42,153 nucleotides of DNA, taken from the NCBI GenBank assembly GCA_030429605.1, contig JAUIEV010000006.1, forward strand, positions 1-42,153, given 5' to 3'. This DNA is from Chlamydiia bacterium. Its GTDB lineage: Bacteria > Chlamydiota > Chlamydiia > Chlamydiales > Simkaniaceae. This document shows positions 17,111 through 26,700 of this stretch, piece by piece. Within the stretch, counting starts at the first letter, position 1. Every line of letters starts with the position of its first letter. Below the pieces are notes generated by a model. The model did no database searches and was not told the origin of the DNA. It saw only the letters and a list, made by a program, of their open reading frames with translations. The translations under genes were made by a program, and so were the position numbers.

Positions 17111-18019
17111 TTGAGACTCAAGGTGGAACTTACAGAATCAATTCAAAATTTTTTACACTATCTAGAAGTGGTGAGAAAGTATTCGGAACACACCATACGA
17201 AATTATCAAAGAGACCTTGATCTTTTTTCACAGCACGTATTCATTCCGTTAGAAAATATTTCGAAAAAAGAGATTCGATCTTTCTTAGCGGCTCTTGCTG
17301 CAAGGGGGGATAGCCGAAAGACGCAGCTTCGAAGAGTTTCAGCATTGCGTTCGTTGTTTTCATATCTCATTAAACAAGGTGTTGTTTTGACAACCCCGTT
17401 TGATGCTATGGACCCAATGAAGCGAGAAAAATCAATGCCACATCCTATTTCTTTTGAGGAGATAGACCTCTTTTTTTCTCAGCCGGATGTAACAACTTTT
17501 TTAGGACTGCGGGATAGAAGTATTATGGAGCTACTCTACAGTTCAGGGCTTCGGGTGAGTGAACTTGTAGGTCTTGATTTACATGATGTAGATAGTGGAA
17601 AACGGCTGTTGCATGTCATGGGAAAGGGGAAAAAAGAGAGAGTCGTTCCAATGACAGAAAATGCATGTAGGTGGATTCAAGAATATCTCACTCACCCATC
17701 TCGCCTTCCTAAAAATACAAAAGCACTTTTTTTAAATAAGTTTGGCGGGCGCATCACAACGCGCTCGGTTGATAGGCTGTTTGAGAAGTACCGGCTTCAG
17801 TCTGGTATTCCTCATGGCATCACTCCGCACACGATTCGGCATTCAATTGCAACACACCTTTTAGAAAATGGGATGGATCTCAAAACGATTCAGGAGCTTT
17901 TAGGGCACAGTAGTCTTTCGACAACGACGATCTATACCAAGGTGTCTGCAAGCTTTAAGCGTGAGGTGTATGAGAGAGTGCATCCATTGGCACAAAAAAA
18001 AGAGAGGGAAAGCAAGTAA
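17111..18019 (+). CDS. xerC: Tyrosine recombinase XerC
   Basis: Site-specific recombinase that, with XerD, resolves chromosome dimers at dif. The N-terminal core-binding domain (residues 1-100) has the pattern FLHYLEVVRKYSEHTIRNYQRDL, typical of XerC/D. The catalytic residues are all present: Arg148 (SSGLRVSEL), His240 and Arg243 (HTIRHS), His266 (LLGHSS) and Tyr275 (TTIYTKV). The frame opens at TTG 17111; GTG 17123 is a possible alternative, and neither has a clear Shine-Dalgarno site. Neighbouring rnz and ABC-F agree with the Chlamydia order, so XerC is more likely than XerD. The last five codons overlap the 3' end of the RNase P RNA gene on the other strand. Confidence 0.93.
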   Translation: MRLKVELTESIQNFLHYLEVVRKYSEHTIRNYQRDLDLFSQHVFIPLENISKKEIRSFLAALAARGDSRKTQLRRVSALRSLFSYLIKQGVVLTTPFDAMDPMKREKSMPHPISFEEIDLFFSQPDVTTFLGLRDRSIMELLYSSGLRVSELVGLDLHDVDSGKRLLHVMGKGKKERVVPMTENACRWIQEYLTHPSRLPKNTKALFLNKFGGRITTRSVDRLFEKYRLQSGIPHGITPHTIRHSIATHLLENGMDLKTIQELLGHSSLSTTTIYTKVSASFKREVYERVHPLAQKKERESK

Positions 18020-18429
18020 GCCGGATTCTGTTCTGAAGGAACATATGAACCTTCAGTGCAACCATTCATCTAGGAGATGCGTCACCACGTCTCTCAAGCG
18101 ATCAGTCGAAGAGCTCTCCCGGGAAAAGAGTGTTTTAGCTCTTCACTCTTGCTTCGGATAGGGTTTGTAGCTTCTCTGCATTACTGTCAGAGAGGCGCAC
18201 TCCTAAAGTGCGCATTTTCAGCCTGTCTGAAGGATCTCTATCATCGTACCCGGGTTAGGGGAGTCTTATGGTGGTATACTCACCATCGAAGGAGATAACT
18301 TCAGCGGAATGTTTTCTGTTACACTTTCCGTAGCCTTTCGGCCCCCAGTCTTTCACTGGTATCCTTCCCTGCGAAGTCCAGACTTTCCTCTTCCGCTGTA
18401 TAGCTGGAAGCGGTTGCATGCTTTCCCTT
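18005..18429 (-). ncRNA. rnpB: RNase P RNA (catalytic subunit M1)
   Basis: Ribozyme that cuts 5' leaders from tRNA precursors. Read on the minus strand it shows the universal landmarks: GAGGAAAGTCTGGACTTC (P4 5' strand region), CCGAAAGGCTACGGAAAGTG, AACAGAAAA, a near-consensus CAAACCCTATCCGAAGCAAG, and ACAGAATCCGGCTTAC at the 3' side of P4. Helix P1 closes the molecule: AGGGAAAGCA (from 18419-18428) pairs perfectly with TGCTTTCCCT (from 18005-18014). The length of about 425 bases and helix order fit the ancestral A type. The 3' end overlaps the xerC stop and last five codons, transcribed convergently. It starts just after the zinc-ribbon protein gene; a -10-like CATAAT lies at 18438-18443, over that gene's stop codon. 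Confidence 0.93.
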
Positions 18430-18437
18430 GTAAAAAA

Positions 18438-19205
18438 TTATGTAGCAGCTCTTCTTCGTCGACGTCCAGTTGTTGTCGGCATAGCCGCTTCAGCAAGTTC
18501 ACTTTCTGGCCAGTAGAGGATTCGAGAGCAATGCTCACAATGAATGATTCCATCCCCTTTTCGAACGAGGTTTTCTTGCTGGATAGTGATTCCAACATGG
18601 CATCCGCTGCATGTTCTGTTTTCAACAGGCACGACAACACGGTCTTTCTTGTTTCGAAGAAGTCTTTCGTAGACTGCAAGAACGTCTTTGTCACTTGAAG
18701 CTACGAGGCTATCTCGCTTTTCCTTCAGTGCAACACCCTCTTCATTGATCATGCCGATGCTAGAATGAATTTCATCTTTAAGAGCTTGGCTGCTCTGTGC
18801 TGTCGCTGCTAAGCTCTCATTAATTTTTTCTAGAATTTCCTCTTCGGCACTTTTTGTGTCGAGAAGGTTTGAGGCCTCTTGCTCAAGGTTGATTTTTTGC
18901 CTTTCAACAGCCGTCATTTCCTGAGTAAGGGCGTTGAACTCATCCACTTTTTTTATGCTTGATTGTTTCCCTTCAAGCTCTTTGATCTTTCCTGTCAATG
19001 CGACGATTTCTTCTTCAATCGAGTTGACCTTCTGATCGAGTGCCTGAATTTCCTCTTCCTTAAGCGTTTTTTGCTCTTGAAGCTCAATGGAAAGAGATTC
19101 GATCTCTTCAAGCTCTTTTTTTCGTTGTTTTTTGATCCGCATAAGCCGGATCATTTTGATATCAAGTTCTTGAATTTCAAGGATGGTTTTAAGTGAATGA
19201 TGCAT
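18438..19205 (-). CDS. Coiled-coil zinc-ribbon protein, CT398/CdsZ-like
   Basis: The start is set at ATG 19205 (MHHSLKTILEIQELD); the longer frame to 19265 runs through the predicted promoter. The 255 residues are a long antiparallel coiled coil (about 5-175, very rich in Glu, Lys, Gln and Leu) followed by a C4 zinc ribbon with CSGC at about 200 and CEHC about 23 residues later, then an Arg-rich tail (GRRRRRAAT). This is the DUF164 family. The chlamydial member, CT398 (also called CdsZ), has been reported to bind sigma-54 holoenzyme and T3SS export components; that function is carried over by homology only. It is divergent from glyA and has rnpB directly downstream. Confidence 0.82.
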   Translation of the reverse strand: MHHSLKTILEIQELDIKMIRLMRIKKQRKKELEEIESLSIELQEQKTLKEEEIQALDQKVNSIEEEIVALTGKIKELEGKQSSIKKVDEFNALTQEMTAVERQKINLEQEASNLLDTKSAEEEILEKINESLAATAQSSQALKDEIHSSIGMINEEGVALKEKRDSLVASSDKDVLAVYERLLRNKKDRVVVPVENRTCSGCHVGITIQQENLVRKGDGIIHCEHCSRILYWPESELAEAAMPTTTGRRRRRAAT

Positions 19206-19236
19206 GTGGTTACTCGTACATTTTCTAGATGTGGAA

Positions 19237-19265
19237 ATAGTAGCCCATTTACAAAAAAAAAACAA
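19237..19265 (-). promoter_or_regulatory. Promoter for the zinc-ribbon gene, with a homopolymer in its spacer
   Basis: On the minus strand TTGTTT (19260-19265) and TACTAT (19237-19242) are 17 bases apart. A run of ten T starts inside the -35 box and fills the upstream seven bases of the spacer. Slippage in this run would change the spacing by one base at a time. The leader to ATG 19205 would be about 25 bases. Confidence 0.45.
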
Positions 19266-19490
19266 TACTTTGGCTACATGTACCTATTCTTCTTCGCATA
19301 AGGATAAATTTAATTGATATGCGTGCTGTGATATCTGTTTCACTCTTAGCTCTTTTTGCTATATGAAAAAGTTTTTTGCTTCTGATTTCGCCCCTATCTC
19401 ATTTCCGGAGAGTAGGTGGAAAATATAGGCGAAGCGAAGAGCAAAAGGCATGGATTCGGTCACAATCAGGGGTTTGAAGGCACTAAAATC

Positions 19491-19519
19491 TTGCAACTAT
19501 GACACGCATTTGCGATACT
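19491..19519 (+). promoter_or_regulatory. Possible promoter for glyA
   Basis: TTGCAA (19491-19496) and GATACT (19514-19519) are 17 bases apart; each matches four of six consensus bases. Transcription would start near 19526 and the leader would hold the GGGGGT ribosome-binding site at about 19534-19540. Confidence 0.35.
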
Positions 19520-19543
19520 TCGGAAAAATTTTTTGGGGGTACT

Positions 19544-21046
19544 ATGCAGCTTGTACAGTCATATCTAGCAGCTCACGGAGAGAATTATGACCCAGCAGCC
19601 CTAGCGTATTTAGCTTCGCTAGAAGCTATTGCCACATCTTCACCGGAAATTGTTTCTTCCATTCTTTCTGAGCTTGAGGACCAGAGACGGTGCCTTAAAA
19701 TGATTGCTTCAGAGAATTATTCCTCGCTGCCTGTCCAGCTCGCAATGGGAAATCTTTTGACGGATAAATATAGTGAAGGATTTTCCGGACGTCGTTTTTA
19801 TGCTGGGTGTGAGAATGTTGACCGAATTGAAACAGATGCATGCGCTGAGTTAAAAAAACTTTTTGGAGCCGAGCATGCGTATGTACAGCCTCATTCGGGT
19901 GCTGATGCAAATCTGATCGCTTTTTGGGCAATACTTGTGCACAGGATTCAGGATAAAGAGCTGGAAGAGCATGGGCTCAAAAGCGTGGACGCGCTGACAA
20001 GTGAGCAGTATGAGTCGCTCAGGCAAAAGCTTGTGAACCAAAAGGTCATGGGACTTTCACTGAACTCCGGTGGACACCTCACGCATGGATACAGACACAA
20101 TGTGTCTGCAAAAATGATGCAGTCTGTCAGTTACGATATTGATCCGGACACAGAGACAATTGATTACAGAGCTCTTGAACAACAAGTGCAAAAAGAAAAA
20201 CCACTTATTTTGATCGCGGGCTATTCGTCGTACCCAAAGAAAATTAATTTTGCAAAAATGAGAGCTATCGCTGACACAGTTGGAGCAACACTCCTTGTTG
20301 ACATGGCGCATTTTGCAGGGCTCGTTGCGGGAAAAGTATTTACAGGTGAGTATGATCCTGTTCCGTATGCTCACGTAGTGACATCAACGACACACAAAAC
20401 CCTACGCGGACCTCGTGGAGGGATGATTCTGTGTACGAATGAATACGCCGCTGTTATCAACAAAGGATGCCCTCTTGTTATTGGAGGACCACTTCCTCAT
20501 GTTATGGCTGCAAAAGCAGTTGCATTCAAGGAGGCAAACCTCCCTTCCTTCAAAGTGTATGCAGCGCGAGTGGTTGAAAATGCGCACGCACTGGCAGAAG
20601 GCTTAAAAAAACGGGGAGTTCCGCTCTTTGGTGATGGGACAGAGAACCATCTTGTCGTTGCAAAAATTGCGAGTCACTTTGGCATAACGGGGCGTCAAGC
20701 TGAGCTTGCGCTACGAACAGCAGGAATAACAGTAAACAGAAATGCAATTCCTTTTGATCCAGAAGGACCTTGGTATACTTCAGGTATCAGGCTTGGCACA
20801 CCGGCTCTGACAACACGAGGTATGGGAACTCAAGAAATGGAAGAGATTGCAGACTGTATTGTCACTCTTCTTTCTTCAGCAAAACCTCAAAAGGGTGAAG
20901 ATGGAAAGCTATCTCGTGCAAAAGTATCATTTGAAGGAAATGTTCTGGAGGAGGTACAAGCTCGAGTGGACACACTAACCGAAGCATTTCCTTTGTATCC
21001 TGAACTGGAAATGTCTTGTGTGAGTGAAGGAAATTGCGTACTATAA
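19544..21046 (+). CDS. glyA: Serine hydroxymethyltransferase
   Basis: Pyridoxal-phosphate enzyme that interconverts serine and glycine while charging tetrahydrofolate with a one-carbon unit. ATG 19544 is chosen, since a GGGGGT site lies just before it; the frame is open to an ATG at 19499 without such a site. Motifs: MIASENYSSLPVQLAMGNLLTDKY, HSGADAN, LNSGGHLTHG, the aspartate VDMAHFAGLV, and the cofactor lysine in TTHKTLRGPRGG. At 500 residues it is far longer than the common 415-430; the extra length includes an insert of about 40 residues before LNSGGHLTHG and a C-terminal extension. The long form is what I know from Chlamydia. It is followed 24 bases later by clpP, as in Chlamydia. Confidence 0.95.
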   Translation: MQLVQSYLAAHGENYDPAALAYLASLEAIATSSPEIVSSILSELEDQRRCLKMIASENYSSLPVQLAMGNLLTDKYSEGFSGRRFYAGCENVDRIETDACAELKKLFGAEHAYVQPHSGADANLIAFWAILVHRIQDKELEEHGLKSVDALTSEQYESLRQKLVNQKVMGLSLNSGGHLTHGYRHNVSAKMMQSVSYDIDPDTETIDYRALEQQVQKEKPLILIAGYSSYPKKINFAKMRAIADTVGATLLVDMAHFAGLVAGKVFTGEYDPVPYAHVVTSTTHKTLRGPRGGMILCTNEYAAVINKGCPLVIGGPLPHVMAAKAVAFKEANLPSFKVYAARVVENAHALAEGLKKRGVPLFGDGTENHLVVAKIASHFGITGRQAELALRTAGITVNRNAIPFDPEGPWYTSGIRLGTPALTTRGMGTQEMEEIADCIVTLLSSAKPQKGEDGKLSRAKVSFEGNVLEEVQARVDTLTEAFPLYPELEMSCVSEGNCVL

Positions 21047-21070
21047 GTAAAATAAAATAAGGGCTTTGAC

Positions 21071-21652
21071 ATGACTGAACAGAAAGGGAAACGATCAATT
21101 GACGAGCGGATTGAAGAATCGATCTTGAAACAGCGCCGCATATTCTTGTCACAGGCTGTTGACTCAGAGAGCATGGCTGATGCAATTCGAAAAGTGTGGT
21201 ATCTCGAACAGGAGGCTCCAGGTGAACCAATTCTTCTTGTGATCAACTCGCCGGGAGGATCTGTTGATGCTGGTTTTGCATTATGGGATCAAATCAAAAT
21301 GATCACATCACCTGTCACAACACTTGTCACAGGTCTAGCTGCTTCAATGGGATCCATTCTCAGTCTTGCAGGAGGTAAGGGAAAGCGTTTTGCAACGCCC
21401 AATTCTCGAATCATGATTCACCAACCGTCTATACATGGTGTCATTCAAGGACAGGCAACAGATCTTGAAATACAAGCGAAAGAGATTCTAAAAACACGCG
21501 ATCAGATTATTGATATGTATGTTCAAGCGACAGGTAAAGATAAAGACATTATTGCAAAAGCGCTTGATAGAGACATGTGGATGACGGCTGATGAGGCACT
21601 GGAATTTGGTCTAATAGACAAAATTGTTACGTCATATAAAGACATTTCATGA
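21071..21652 (+). CDS. clpP: ATP-dependent Clp protease proteolytic subunit
   Basis: Serine protease that forms a double heptamer barrel fed by ClpX or ClpC. Catalytic residues are in [11 protein letters not shown] (Ser), RIMIHQPS (His) and [18 protein letters not shown] (Asp region). The 193 residues are normal. The N-terminus ([28 protein letters not shown]) has a longer charged lead than E. coli ClpP. Chlamydiae usually carry two ClpP genes; this is the one placed between glyA and dapF. Its stop overlaps the dapF start by four bases. Confidence 0.95.
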   Translation: MTEQKGKRSIDERIEESILKQRRIFLSQAVDSESMADAIRKVWYLEQEAPGEPILLVINSPGGSVDAGFALWDQIKMITSPVTTLVTGLAASMGSILSLAGGKGKRFATPNSRIMIHQPSIHGVIQGQATDLEIQAKEILKTRDQIIDMYVQATGKDKDIIAKALDRDMWMTADEALEFGLIDKIVTSYKDIS

Positions 21653-22398
21653 TCGAATTTGCTAAGTACCACTGTGCTGGCAATGATTTTATTATTTTCC
21701 CAGAGGGTGAAAGCATTTCATCTCAAGAAGCATCAAAACTCTGCCATAGGCAGTTTGGTGTGGGGGCGGATGGAGTGCTCCTCTGGAAAAAAAATGGCTC
21801 TTCTTTTCGTTTTACAATCATAAATTCCGATGGCTCTTATCCTCAAATGTGTGGCAATGGGTTACGGTGCATTGCGCACTCCATTGCATGCAGATACGGC
21901 CCGATTCTGTCGATTGAATCACCAAAGCAACTGCATGAGTGCACGGTCAATGGAAAGAGAGTTGAGGTCAGCCTGGGAGTTCCTAACATTATTCATGAAA
22001 GACTGTTGCTCTCAGGAGGGGATTTTCCCCCAGTGGCGGTCATTGATACAGGGGTACCTCATGCCGTTTTTGAGGGGGGTGGGTTTGAGAAATATGCCTC
22101 ACAAATACGTCACCATGACTCTTTTGCACCGCATGGTGTCAATGTGACCTGTATTGAAAACGGAGTGCTTCGCACGTTCGAACGTGGTGTTGAGAATGAA
22201 ACATATGCGTGTGGTACGGGTGCGGCTGCAGCGCTTGCCTACTTTCACATTCGAGATGGGGTTGAAGCATTCAATGCACAGTTTGCGTCGGGCACTCAGC
22301 TGACGCAAAGGTATCAAGATGGTAGCATACTTCAGTCTGGCATAGTCGAGCATGTTTTTTCTGGAACGATACCAAAGATGACGGAAGCAGTCATTTAG
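21649..22398 (+). CDS. dapF: Diaminopimelate epimerase
   Basis: Cofactor-independent racemase that turns LL- into meso-diaminopimelate for lysine and peptidoglycan. Both catalytic cysteines are seen, in [10 protein letters not shown] and [10 protein letters not shown], and the substrate-binding segments [12 protein letters not shown] and GVPHAVF are typical. The 249 residues are a little short of the usual 270-280. ATG overlaps the clpP TGA. Presence of DapF fits the limited peptidoglycan known in Chlamydiales. Confidence 0.93.
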   Translation: MIEFAKYHCAGNDFIIFPEGESISSQEASKLCHRQFGVGADGVLLWKKNGSSFRFTIINSDGSYPQMCGNGLRCIAHSIACRYGPILSIESPKQLHECTVNGKRVEVSLGVPNIIHERLLLSGGDFPPVAVIDTGVPHAVFEGGGFEKYASQIRHHDSFAPHGVNVTCIENGVLRTFERGVENETYACGTGAAAALAYFHIRDGVEAFNAQFASGTQLTQRYQDGSILQSGIVEHVFSGTIPKMTEAVI

Positions 22399-22484
22399 CA
22401 TCAACGCACAATCAGTGCTTTTATCAAGATGAATTTTATTTTCCTATCTGGTAGAGTTGCCCATTATATTGAATGGAGAGCAAC

Positions 22485-23597
22485 ATGAAAATTGGAATTC
22501 CGAAGGAAAGAAAAAATCACGAATATAGAGTTGGGGCAACGCCTAATTACGTTCATGCGCTCCATTCACTTGGAAATAGTATCGTTGTTCAAAAAGGTGC
22601 CGGAGAGAAAATTGGTTTTTCTGATGAGGCATACAGACACGCTGGTGCAGTGATAGTTGATACACCGGAAGAGGTGTATGACGCAGAAATGATCATAAAA
22701 GTAAAAGAGCCCCAACCAGAAGAATATTCGCTCTTAAAAGAAGGGCAAATTCTGTATGCATACCTACATCTTGCTCCAGATCCACACCAAACACAAGCAC
22801 TACTCGAAGCTGGCATTGTTGGAATTGCATATGAAACAGTTATTGATGCAAATGGACGCCTTCCTTTACTCACCCCAATGAGTGAAGTGGCGGGGCGAAT
22901 TTCAATCCAAGCGGGAGCCACAGCGCTTCAAATGGCTAACGGAGGAAGAGGCGTGCTTCTAGGAGGTGTTCCTGGAGTTCGTCCTGCAAATGTTGTCGTT
23001 ATTGGCGGCGGTGTTGTAGGGACTCAGGCTGCACGAATGGCTGTAGGGCTGGGAGCGTCTGTGACAGTTTTAGATAGATCTCTGGACAGACTCAGGCAGC
23101 TCGATGAAACATTTGACTTCCGTATTCGAACCTTGTATTCGACACAAGAAAACATAAGAGATCTTCTTCCTGAGGCTGACCTTGTTATCGGAGCGGTGTT
23201 AATTCCTGGAAAAAGTGCACCCAAGCTTGTGACAAAGCAGATGGTACAATCAATGCAACAAGGGTCTGTGATTGTTGATGTCGCAATCGATCAGGGAGGG
23301 TGCGTTGAAACAGCGAAGCCAACAACGCATTCCGATCCGACATATATTGAAGATGGCGTTGTCCACTATTGTGTGACGAATATGCCTGGAGCATGTGCTC
23401 GCACATCAACAGAAGCGCTTACAAATGCAACACTGCCCTATGCATTAAGTATTGCAAAGCATGGGTACGCTAAAGCGCTTTTGGAGAACCCTTGGCTGAC
23501 TCCAGGGTTAAATGTATACCATGGAAAAGTAACAAACCAACATGTTGCATTAGACCTTGGATATGAATACCACCCTCCTGAAACTGTTCTTGTGTAG
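22485..23597 (+). CDS. ald: Alanine dehydrogenase
   Basis: NAD-dependent oxidative deamination of L-alanine to pyruvate and ammonia, or the reverse. ATG 22485 is chosen because GGAG at 22475-22478 stands just before it; the ATG at 22473 overlaps that site. Motifs: MKIGIPKERKNHEYRVGATP, the catalytic Lys in IIKVKEPQPEEY, the catalytic His in YLHLAPDP, the nucleotide fold GGGVVGTQAARMAVGLGASVTVLD, and SVIVDVAIDQGG. Its 370 residues match the family. It stands alone between dapF and the SNF2 gene, 86 bases after dapF. It lets the cell use alanine as a carbon and nitrogen source. Confidence 0.94.
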   Translation: MKIGIPKERKNHEYRVGATPNYVHALHSLGNSIVVQKGAGEKIGFSDEAYRHAGAVIVDTPEEVYDAEMIIKVKEPQPEEYSLLKEGQILYAYLHLAPDPHQTQALLEAGIVGIAYETVIDANGRLPLLTPMSEVAGRISIQAGATALQMANGGRGVLLGGVPGVRPANVVVIGGGVVGTQAARMAVGLGASVTVLDRSLDRLRQLDETFDFRIRTLYSTQENIRDLLPEADLVIGAVLIPGKSAPKLVTKQMVQSMQQGSVIVDVAIDQGGCVETAKPTTHSDPTYIEDGVVHYCVTNMPGACARTSTEALTNATLPYALSIAKHGYAKALLENPWLTPGLNVYHGKVTNQHVALDLGYEYHPPETVLV

Positions 23598-23603
23598 TGT
23601 GAT

Positions 23604-23631
23604 ATTGAATAGAAAATACGAGCTATTCAAT
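23604..23631 (+). terminator. Stem-loop after ald
   Basis: ATTGAATAG (23604-23612) pairs perfectly with CTATTCAAT (23623-23631) around a ten-base loop, starting seven bases after the ald stop. There is no T-run, so it is either a weak terminator or a 3'-end protecting stem. Confidence 0.35.
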
Positions 23632-23701
23632 GTATGCCTCTTGCCTTTTTGCGAAAAACAAGGTATGACGAGAAGAATTTTGATGTGAGAAACGAAGGGC
23701 T

Positions 23702-26700
23702 ATGAGTAACACTCCCTCATTTATAACTCAGCGTGCTGAGGAGCTATGTTCACTCCATGCCATAAAAAATGTCCTTTTTTCACATGGAACCTATCAAGTT
23801 CAAATTGTCGACCCAGAGACAAAGGAAGAGTACTGGCCTTTTATTCAAATTGATGATGAAGGCGAACTGCTCGACACGTTTTGTAGTTGTGTCAAAGGGC
23901 AAGAATGTGAGCACCTCGGCGCTGCATACATAACTATAACGCCACAAGGTCTCCCTCTTCATGTTCGGTTTAAAGAGTCTTTTTGGAATGCGCTTGGGCT
24001 CATTGGAGCGAAACGGCATGGGTATGATGAAGGCGTCCTTTCTGAAGATGAGGATGGGCTCTATATTGAATCAAATTCAGGACGGCGTCTCTTTGCTTTG
24101 AAAAGTCTTCGCAGAAGAGGTGAGCAGTTTCTCGATGAATTTATTCGTCAAAGAGTGGAAGAAACCGAAGAAACATCTATCAAGTTTTCTAATCTTCCCC
24201 TCGATGAGCTTGAGCTCTGGCGAAAAGGAACACCTTCCCATGCGCTACAGTATGACTTGTCTTTTTGGTCAGATATCGCAAAATTTTTATTCTTACGTCA
24301 GCATTTTGGAGAGAATTATTCTCTTGAGTTTAAGAAAGAGGATGAGCGCTTTAAAGTGGCGCATGTAGTGAGCAGTGATCTGGATCTCTCCATCTATATT
24401 GCAGAGTCGAATTGGAATAGTTTGATTCCAACGCTTGCAACCATTGCATCACCATATAAGTATCATGAAATGGTGAATGTCGCATTTGATCGTATTCTGT
24501 ATGACGAAAAAACTGGGCAGTTTCGCCTGCATGTAATTCGAAAAAATGCTGCAGTGCCAAAACAAGAAAGCGAGTATGGAAAGTTTGTCTATGTAGAAGG
24601 TGTAGGATTTTTCCCCCAAAAAAATGATCCACTCCTTTCAAAGCAGATCATTGAACCACGTTTTGTGCCGACATTTCTTGATCGATACCGACTCCTCATT
24701 GAGCAATATTGTCACAATACACGTATACATCCCGGAAAACATGAACCAAAATTTAGCCTCTATTTTGATGAAAAGGACACACTTCATATTGATATGTATC
24801 TTTTTGAGGAAGGAGACCTTCAAACGACGTATGCTCGAAAATATGCAAACTGGGTGTACATAGAAGAAAAAGGGTTTTACGCTCTAGAAACAGCGGTGTT
24901 TTCAGACATTTCGACAACAATACCGAAAGAAAAAATACCGGAATTCATACCAATTCATAGAAGCTTTCTCAACGAGTATCCTGGATTTGAGACCCATCTT
25001 TCAAATGTAGAAACACGCATTGTGTACAGTGTTGACCGAAAGAAGAATCTTCATTTTTCTTCAGAAACATCTTTTTTGGGAGAGAGTGAAGAAATTATTG
25101 ATCTGGGAAGTTGGATCTACATGCCTTCCAAAGGGTTTTATTCAAAGCAACTCGGTCGCTCTCACGCATTTTTGTCAGCAGGACATGTTGTGTCCAAAAA
25201 GGAAGTGCCTAACTTCATTGATGCACACAAAGAAGACTTAGAGACAGTTCGTGGCTTTTTTTCAGCAACATGTCCCATTGCGAAATCTGGAGTTGAAATA
25301 TCACTGAACAAAAAAGATGAAATCGAAATACTGCCTCGTCTTTCTTTCTACCCAAACTATAAAAAATCTCAAGTGGCACTCATGGGGAAGTATACCTACG
25401 TTGAGGGGGAAGGTTTTTTTGAAATTCCAGCTCCTCTTCGGGTCCCTTCGAAGTATGCTGCAAAACAAACTGTCGATTCATCTGCAGAAGCCTTTTTTGT
25501 CACATGCGAACTTGCAAAGCTGAAGCCGCACATTTTGTCATTAGACAAAAGGTTGACTACACCTGCAAAACTGCAGCTGAAAATTAAAAAAATTGAAAAA
25601 AAGAACAAACAATGGGTTCTCGATCTGTATTATGAGAGTGAACTCGGAAAAATTTCACTTGAAGAACTTGTCGATGCATTTCACACCAGTAAAGGGTACA
25701 TAAAGAGCAAAGCCGGACTCATCTTTTTTAAAGATACCAGGTTTAATTGGCTCCATGACCTTGATGAAACCTCTTTTTTAGAAAACGGAAATGTACGCTT
25801 AAGAACGCTTGATTGGATGCGGCTTACTATTACTGAAAATATGAGACCTCCAATGGGAAGGACGGAGGAAGCGCAAGCAAGCAACAAACTCTTTAAAGAG
25901 TTAAAAGAAATGGTAACGCATTCAAAGCCGGACCTAACGCATTTAAAAAGTGCGCTGAGGCCATACCAAATAGTGGGTGTTCAGTGGCTGTGGTTTTTAT
26001 ACATGAACGGATTGTCTGGCCTTTTATGTGATGAAATGGGTCTTGGAAAAACGCATCAAGCTATGGCACTTTTAGCTGCGGCACATGCTGAGAATGAAAA
26101 AAATAAATTTCTTGTTGTTTGCCCTACATCAGTTATTTACCACTGGGAAGATCTTCTAGCAGATTTTTTTCCGAAACTACGTGTACTCGTCTATTATGGG
26201 ACAACCAGATCACTTAAAGGATTTAAAAAAGAGTACGACCTTGTTTTGACATCGTATGGGACGCTTCGAAACGAAAAAAGTGAGCTGGAAAAAACCTTGT
26301 TTGATGTTGCTGTGTTTGATGAAGTCCAAGTGGCAAAGAACCATCTTTCGCAAACACACAAAACGTTACGTAGACTTCGTGCAAACATGCGTCTTGGATT
26401 GACGGGCACTCCAATTGAAAACAAATTAATAGAACTTAAAGCATTATTCGACGTGGTCGTGCCAACCTATTTTCCTTCCCATGCACAGTTTAGGGATCTT
26501 TTTGTTGTGCCGATTGAGAAAAATAATGACGCTATAAAGAAAAAGCTCCTTGGAAAAATGATCCAACCTTTTCTTCTCAGAAGAAAAAAAACAGAAGTAT
26601 TAAAAGACCTTCCTGAAAAAATTGAAGAAGTGTCGCATTGTATGCTCTCAGATGAGCAAAAAATGCTGTATAAACAGATTGTTTTACGAGATGAAGAAAA

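Larger units (their letters stand above)
19206..19543. other. Divergent intergenic region, 338 bases
   Basis: The only stretch over 300 bases without a gene. It separates the minus-strand zinc-ribbon gene from glyA. Apart from a promoter at each end, I see an AT-rich middle (19300-19380) and a GC-richer piece at 19388-19440 in which CGCCCCTAT and ATATAGGCG could pair. No tRNA, tmRNA, SRP RNA or known riboswitch pattern was found on either strand. A small RNA cannot be excluded. Confidence 0.4.

Noticed and set aside
19463..19476. CAATCAGGGGTTT, also found in the rnz terminator at 14274-14286
   Set aside because: A 13-base match is expected several times by chance in 42 kb; the copy at 19463 has no matching stem partner.
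22451..22470. Possible sigma-54 promoter (CTGG ... TTGCC) before ald
   Set aside because: The GG and GC elements are seven bases apart instead of ten, so it cannot be a -24/-12 site.
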